Assembly: GCA_905221605.1 (NCBI GenBank)
Contig: CAJNDS010002467.1
Location: forward strand, 366,513-407,512
Length of the DNA: 41,000 nucleotides
From: Symbiodinium natans
Lineage: Eukaryota > Sar > Dinophyceae > Suessiales > Symbiodiniaceae
Direction: 5' to 3'
The first letter of the stretch is position 1, and the number at the start of each line of letters is the position of its first letter. The notes under the pieces were generated by a model. It did not search any database. It saw only the letters and a list, made by a program, of their open reading frames with translations, and had not been told where the DNA came from. Positions 39,901 to 41,000 of the stretch are shown here, one piece after another. The position numbers and the translations under genes are program-made.

Positions 39901-41000
39901 CCGGTCTTCACAGCCTCATTCCACAGGCTGACAACTTCTTCCGGCACGCCCTTGTCCTCAATGTTCTCGCCACTGACAGCCCTGCAAGCAATGCTCATGC
40001 AATTCACACACACAGCAAACGCACACTTACCAATGAGCATGCAAGCGCTGATTCGGCAAAGCGCTGTTCATGAATGCCTCCGGAAACAAGCGTAATGCGA
40101 TGCGCGCTGCTTTCCATCACCAGGCTGAATGGCAACAGCCTGTGTGTACACTTTCAATATGTTAAAATCTCGTACCATGCACATGAATGGCATGAATGCA
40201 TGCTATATATAATATGATAGTTTATAACATTATATATATGTATTATAAATACATGTACATATTGAAGACCCAAGCGGCTCCCGGCAATATGGTGATGTCG
40301 ACTGGGCCCGTCGAAGCGCGCGCTGGCGGCGCTGACGGGGCTGCGGCAGGGACCGAACCCGCTGCACATGGTGTGGCAGGGGCCCGGCCGGTCACTGTGG
40401 GCGGGGTCGCTGCCAGTGCTGCTGTCCTTGGCGGCACCGTCGTGGGCGGCTCTGCTGTCCTTGGCGGCCCTGCGGTCGTTGTAGAAGGGGCCACTGCGGA
40501 GCTCACGAGTGCAGCGGCGGAGGGGTCGTACAGGCACACGGCCAAAGTCTCTGGAGTGGTTGGTGGCTCTGCTGTGCCTGCAGGCGCGGTGGCCGTGGTC
40601 GGGGGGGGCAGACTTGGCAGTCCCGGTGCCGGCAGTGCTGCTGTCGTTGGGTCTGCTTTCGTTGGTGCCTCCGCTTTCGTCGGCGGCTCTGCTGTCGTTG
40701 GCGGCTCTGCCGTTGTTGGTGCGGGTGCGTGTGGCAGCGCTGCTGCTGCACTTGTTCCTGTCGCGTTTTCGGCTTTGGCCGGCTTGGACTTTGCAGCCGT
40801 TTGCCTGCTTGCTTCAACCTGCAAGATCTGCATGAAACATGCATGCTGCATGTGCAAAAAATTCAGCGCATGCATGCATGCATGTATATATATATATATA
40901 TATAATATCTGCTGAAACGCATGCGCACATGTGGCCTTGGCCGGACCACAGCCTTTGCCCTTTCCAGCCTCCACCCGTTGCGCTGCAAGGGTAGCCGACC
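33969..41000 (-). CDS. DDE transposase-like gene, multi-exon, 5' end outside window
   Basis: At least fifteen exons on the minus strand encode a long protein. From the N-terminal side they give: a Lys/Gly-rich start, a low-complexity Ala/Pro/Thr segment, an SLWNEAVKTGNRGTKSALFQ-type module, a GHVREHPDFPGN module, Gly/Lys-rich linkers, and a catalytic region. The catalytic part has FYGDDV (exon 35174-36082), a GDLKWIRQYFGMF-like block followed by a CSYC Cys pair, LFDPLHG (exon near 34920-35030), and PKHHYLYHLL then GESFIGLMGRM and HRSSLSKRLLQRY (exon 33996-34669). From memory this block order recalls large dinoflagellate transposase-like proteins and, distantly, CACTA/Plavaka transposases with a D-D(xxH)-E layout; no search was run. 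A stop at 33969 follows the last block, or splicing at 33995 may continue to 32996. Donors are mostly GC. No terminal inverted repeats were identified. Confidence 0.7.
33996..34669 (-). CDS. transposase-like gene, exon q (third acidic residue, GES)
   Basis: About 224 codons. Starts RGFFGRVSGEYEEFLGRAL, has SKGASSKAVTRWLAEEM in the middle, then LPKHHYLYHLLTD, FCGESFIGLMGRM (Glu codon 34107-34109) and HRSSLSKRLLQRYQIRF. The block order matches my memory of the C-terminal part of large dinoflagellate transposase-like proteins. Acceptor tgtcag|aaa. Either the frame runs on to a stop at 33969 (VPASWCEK) or a GT donor at 33995 splices to 32996. Confidence 0.75.
34920..35030 (-). CDS. transposase-like gene, exon p (second Asp, DPLH)
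   Basis: Reads GHCFAVIPGFRYERCLFDPL then HGQLLGTGKVTNGCLTN. The PGF...D-x-x-H pattern is the usual second-Asp block of CACTA/Plavaka-like transposases. The acceptor lies at ctcgag|gcc. Base duplication around the splice site leaves the exact junction ambiguous by one nucleotide. Confidence 0.65.
35174..36082 (-). CDS. transposase-like gene, exon o (core, GDD motif)
   Basis: Exactly 303 codons, phase 0 at both ends, from VQKLAQAAAKH to ERVSE. The N-terminal part (AGKFPNNAERDIHRSL) precedes the catalytic region. IPLTFYGDDV at 35629-35637 supplies the likely first catalytic Asp. Further on come CPGTWADFGPQLA, TGDLKWIRQYFGMF and a CSYC Cys pair that may bind metal. Acceptor gtgaag|gtg; the GC donor is the first base of a GCATGCATGC run. 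It is by far the largest exon in the window together with 33996-34669. Confidence 0.75.
36083..36992 (-). other. very AT-rich intron between exons n and o
   Basis: About 910 nt of nearly pure A/T with many (TA)n tracts and a palindromic ATCTTATCTACATTATAATGTAGATAAGAT at about 36456-36485. The exon-proximal end near 36085-36105 is GCATGCATGCATGCG, and GATCGATCGAT occurs near 36896. Confidence 0.75.
36456..36485. repeat. perfect-looking 30-nt palindrome in AT-rich intron
   Basis: ATCTTATCTACATTA followed by its reverse complement TAATGTAGATAAGAT with no spacer; it could extrude as a cruciform or fold in RNA. Confidence 0.7.
36993..37061 (-). CDS. transposase-like gene, exon n
   Basis: Twenty-three codons starting AMDNDLAHMLVTDFVEGR and ending IPACK. 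Acceptor ctctag|gcg; GC donor (aag|gccatg). It sits alone between a GCATGC-rich tract and a very AT-rich intron of about 910 nt. Confidence 0.65.
37173..37223 (-). CDS. transposase-like gene, exon m
   Basis: Seventeen codons reading VGQCSPVLQWLVQHLLD, phase 0 at both ends, with acceptor atcgag|gtg and GC donor (gac|gcgtgc). Another open frame (AMQPRASVASATPSGR) was rejected because it breaks phase with exons l and n. Confidence 0.55.
37445..37497 (-). CDS. transposase-like gene, exon l (acidic)
   Basis: Reads VEAALLIDSDDEVPGRQ after a split Asp codon. Acceptor gcgcag|atg; GC donor (cag|gcatca). It ends in phase 0 and joins to exon m. A short acidic linker. Confidence 0.6.
37665..37790 (-). 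CDS. possible exon k of transposase-like gene
   Basis: A non-repetitive, GC-balanced island between two GCATGC-rich tracts. Two minus-strand frames are open, one reading AQRCLYATFLAWAAERSLRW and the other LNAACMQRSWLGLLSAHCAG. The frame cannot be decided from splice signals, and it may not be an exon. Confidence 0.25.
37966..38109 (-). CDS. transposase-like gene, exon j
   Basis: Forty-eight codons starting DPETISCTAYAAAVKLATQR, running through MELYREDAETAKKITKQDKS to GRGKRKAEAE-like basic sequence. Acceptor gttcag|gat; GC donor (gag|gcaggcatgcatgc). It is a helical, Lys-rich segment of unknown role. Confidence 0.65.
38110..38529 (-). other. intron i-j with an interstitial TTTAGGG array
   Basis: About 420 nt with (TA)n blocks (38267-38282, 38339-38356, 38437-38454), CATGCATG palindromes, and a TTTAGGG/TTTGGGG array at 38166-38270. 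This array shows that telomere-type repeats also occur within introns of the second gene. Confidence 0.75.
38530..38625 (-). CDS. transposase-like gene, exon i (coiled-coil-like)
   Basis: Reads LGGKTMQAHIHELEQSYLQV then KAYSKQDCRSI, a probable short amphipathic helix. Acceptor gtctag|act; GC donor (tc|gcatgt). Phase to the next exon is off by one or two bases under these ends, so the boundaries are approximate. Confidence 0.5.
38695..38859 (-). CDS. transposase-like gene, exon h
   Basis: Reads LPTDPREAGPLIVPMLFSDL and then QQCKMYPILLHSMKHQNDLS, ending at a GC donor that is itself GCATGCATGC. The start is uncertain: acceptor tgtag|cac at 38860, or taag|gtt at 38825. The hydrophobic/helical sequence has no recognised domain. 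Confidence 0.55.
38941..39217 (-). CDS. transposase-like gene, exon g (Gly/Lys-rich tail)
   Basis: Starts VTVDLTHTHIEESEDRVEI after acceptor atctcag|gtg, continues through Ala/Ser/Gly-rich sequence to a basic GKGSGRKGKDNKGKGHGKGK stretch and ends near SFWH. Donor is probably GC at 38940. The basic run may be a flexible nucleic-acid-binding segment (inference). Confidence 0.62.
39218..39397 (-). other. intron f-g, (TA)n and TGCATGCA
   Basis: GT-AG intron of 180 nt made of (TA)n and four GCATGC/TGCATGCA units. It is typical of the introns of this gene. Confidence 0.7.
39398..39540 (-). CDS. transposase-like gene, exon f (GHVREHPDFPGN module)
   Basis: Forty-seven codons starting WKTRAQLMAMYM and including LIARKRAMGHVREHPDFPGN and AEMCLYY. 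A similar WxTxxQL...HPDxP module is, to my memory, frequent in dinoflagellate transposase-like proteins. Acceptor ataag|gat; GT donor (tac|gtgtct). Confidence 0.72.
39654..39724 (-). CDS. transposase-like gene, exon e
   Basis: Reads ISVARTLSRSQKERGKNKCG then TLS plus one base. Acceptor gcttag|gat; GT donor (ctc|gtgcat) with GCATGC immediately inside the intron. Its phase joins exactly to exon f to give SRWKTRAQL. Confidence 0.65.
39838..39981 (-). CDS. transposase-like gene, exon d
   Basis: Reads AVSGENIEDKGVPEEVVSLW and then NEAVKTGNRGTKSALFQKWL, ending GGDWGK. Acceptor gcttgcag|g. Phase with exon e calls for a GA donor (ggcaa|gactcg) at 39837, a type reported in dinoflagellates; a GT donor at 39832 is an alternative. 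Confidence 0.6.
40092..40139 (-). CDS. possible exon c of transposase-like gene
   Basis: Reads AVAIQPGDGKQRASHY between acceptor acacag|gct and a GC donor. Phase with exon d is not resolved, so the 3' end may differ; a canonical-looking GTAAGT lies further downstream near 40030. Confidence 0.35.
40270..40827 (-). CDS. transposase-like gene, exon b, low-complexity Ala/Pro/Thr
   Basis: About 185 codons, dominated by Ala, Pro, Thr and Ser with repeated TAEPPT and TKAEAPT units, ending LPGAAW before a GT donor at 40269. It is likely a disordered linker. The acceptor is either at 40828 (gcag|atc) or at 40819 (gcag|gtt); both are in phase with exon a. GC content is far above the flanking introns. 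Confidence 0.6.
40828..40935 (-). other. intron a-b, GCATGC runs around a (TA)n core
   Basis: A short GC-AG intron reading, on the minus strand, GCCACATGTGCGCATGCG, then (TA)n, then GCATGCATGCATGCGC and CATGCAGCATGCATG before the acceptor. The GCATGC units on either side can pair. Confidence 0.7.
40936..41000 (-). CDS. transposase-like gene, exon a (partial at window end)
   Basis: Reads through AAQRVEAGKGKGCGPAK, with a GC donor (aag|gccaca) at 40935. The intron behind it holds (TA)n and four to five GCATGC units. The upstream end lies beyond the window. Confidence 0.6.

Noticed and set aside
40196-40915. A 239-codon plus-strand Ala/Gly/Val-rich frame
   Set aside because: It is the complement of the low-complexity exon b. 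The minus strand has in-phase exons on both sides and a GT donor.
1-41000. tRNA, rRNA, CRISPR or phage features
   Set aside because: No cloverleaf, rRNA block or regular direct repeat with unique spacers was recognised. The regular repeats here are telomere-type units and microsatellites.

Overview
This window looks like nuclear DNA of a dinoflagellate or a close relative. That is inference from several signs. Coding sequence is broken into many exons whose introns start with GC as often as GT (possibly GA once) and end in AG, usually followed by G. The telomere-type repeat is TTTAGGG/CCCTAAA. One gene encodes a DDE transposase-like protein of a kind I associate with dinoflagellate genomes. 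I see no bacterial-style operons, no rRNA, tRNA or CRISPR. Most open frames longer than 60 codons are shadows of repeats.

Positions 1-17,500 are almost entirely repeats. They hold dozens of interstitial (TTTAGGG)n arrays in both orientations, short inverted-repeat (MITE-like) elements, poly-G/poly-C tracts and (TA)n. A few short exon-like islands occur (2115-2171, 4586-4631, about 5792-5890, 6947-6988, 7974-8023, 14162-14303 on the minus strand, 16003-16058, 16873-17034); I could not assign them firmly.

Positions 17,569-30,130 carry, on the plus strand, the first two thirds of a Ser/Thr protein kinase domain of the SNF1/AMPK/MARK (CAMK-like) type. It is cut into eleven very small exons of 36-61 nt (the last with a tentative end). 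Ten introns of about 0.2-2 kb separate them and are filled with TTTAGGG arrays and MITEs. Splice phases are consistent across all eleven exons, and the glycine loop, VAVK lysine, HRD, DFG and APE motifs are all present. The rest of the C-lobe was not found after 30,130.

At about 30.2-30.5 kb the repeat landscape changes abruptly. From there to 41,000 the non-coding DNA is dominated by palindromic TGCATGCA runs and long (TA)n tracts, with only three short telomere-type arrays left. A many-exon gene runs on the minus strand from beyond 41,000 down to 33,969, or possibly to 32,433. Its product resembles the large DDE transposase-like proteins of dinoflagellates, with candidate acidic residues in a GDD motif (35,629-35,637), a DPLH motif (34,977-34,979 for the Asp) and a GES motif (34,107-34,109 for the Glu). 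Its introns commonly begin with GCATGC-like sequence directly at the donor.

The two genes therefore converge tail to tail around 30-33 kb, each with introns filled by a different repeat class. The most notable features are the telomere-repeat-filled introns of the kinase, telomere-type arrays nested inside MITEs, and the GCATGC-bounded introns of the transposase-like gene.
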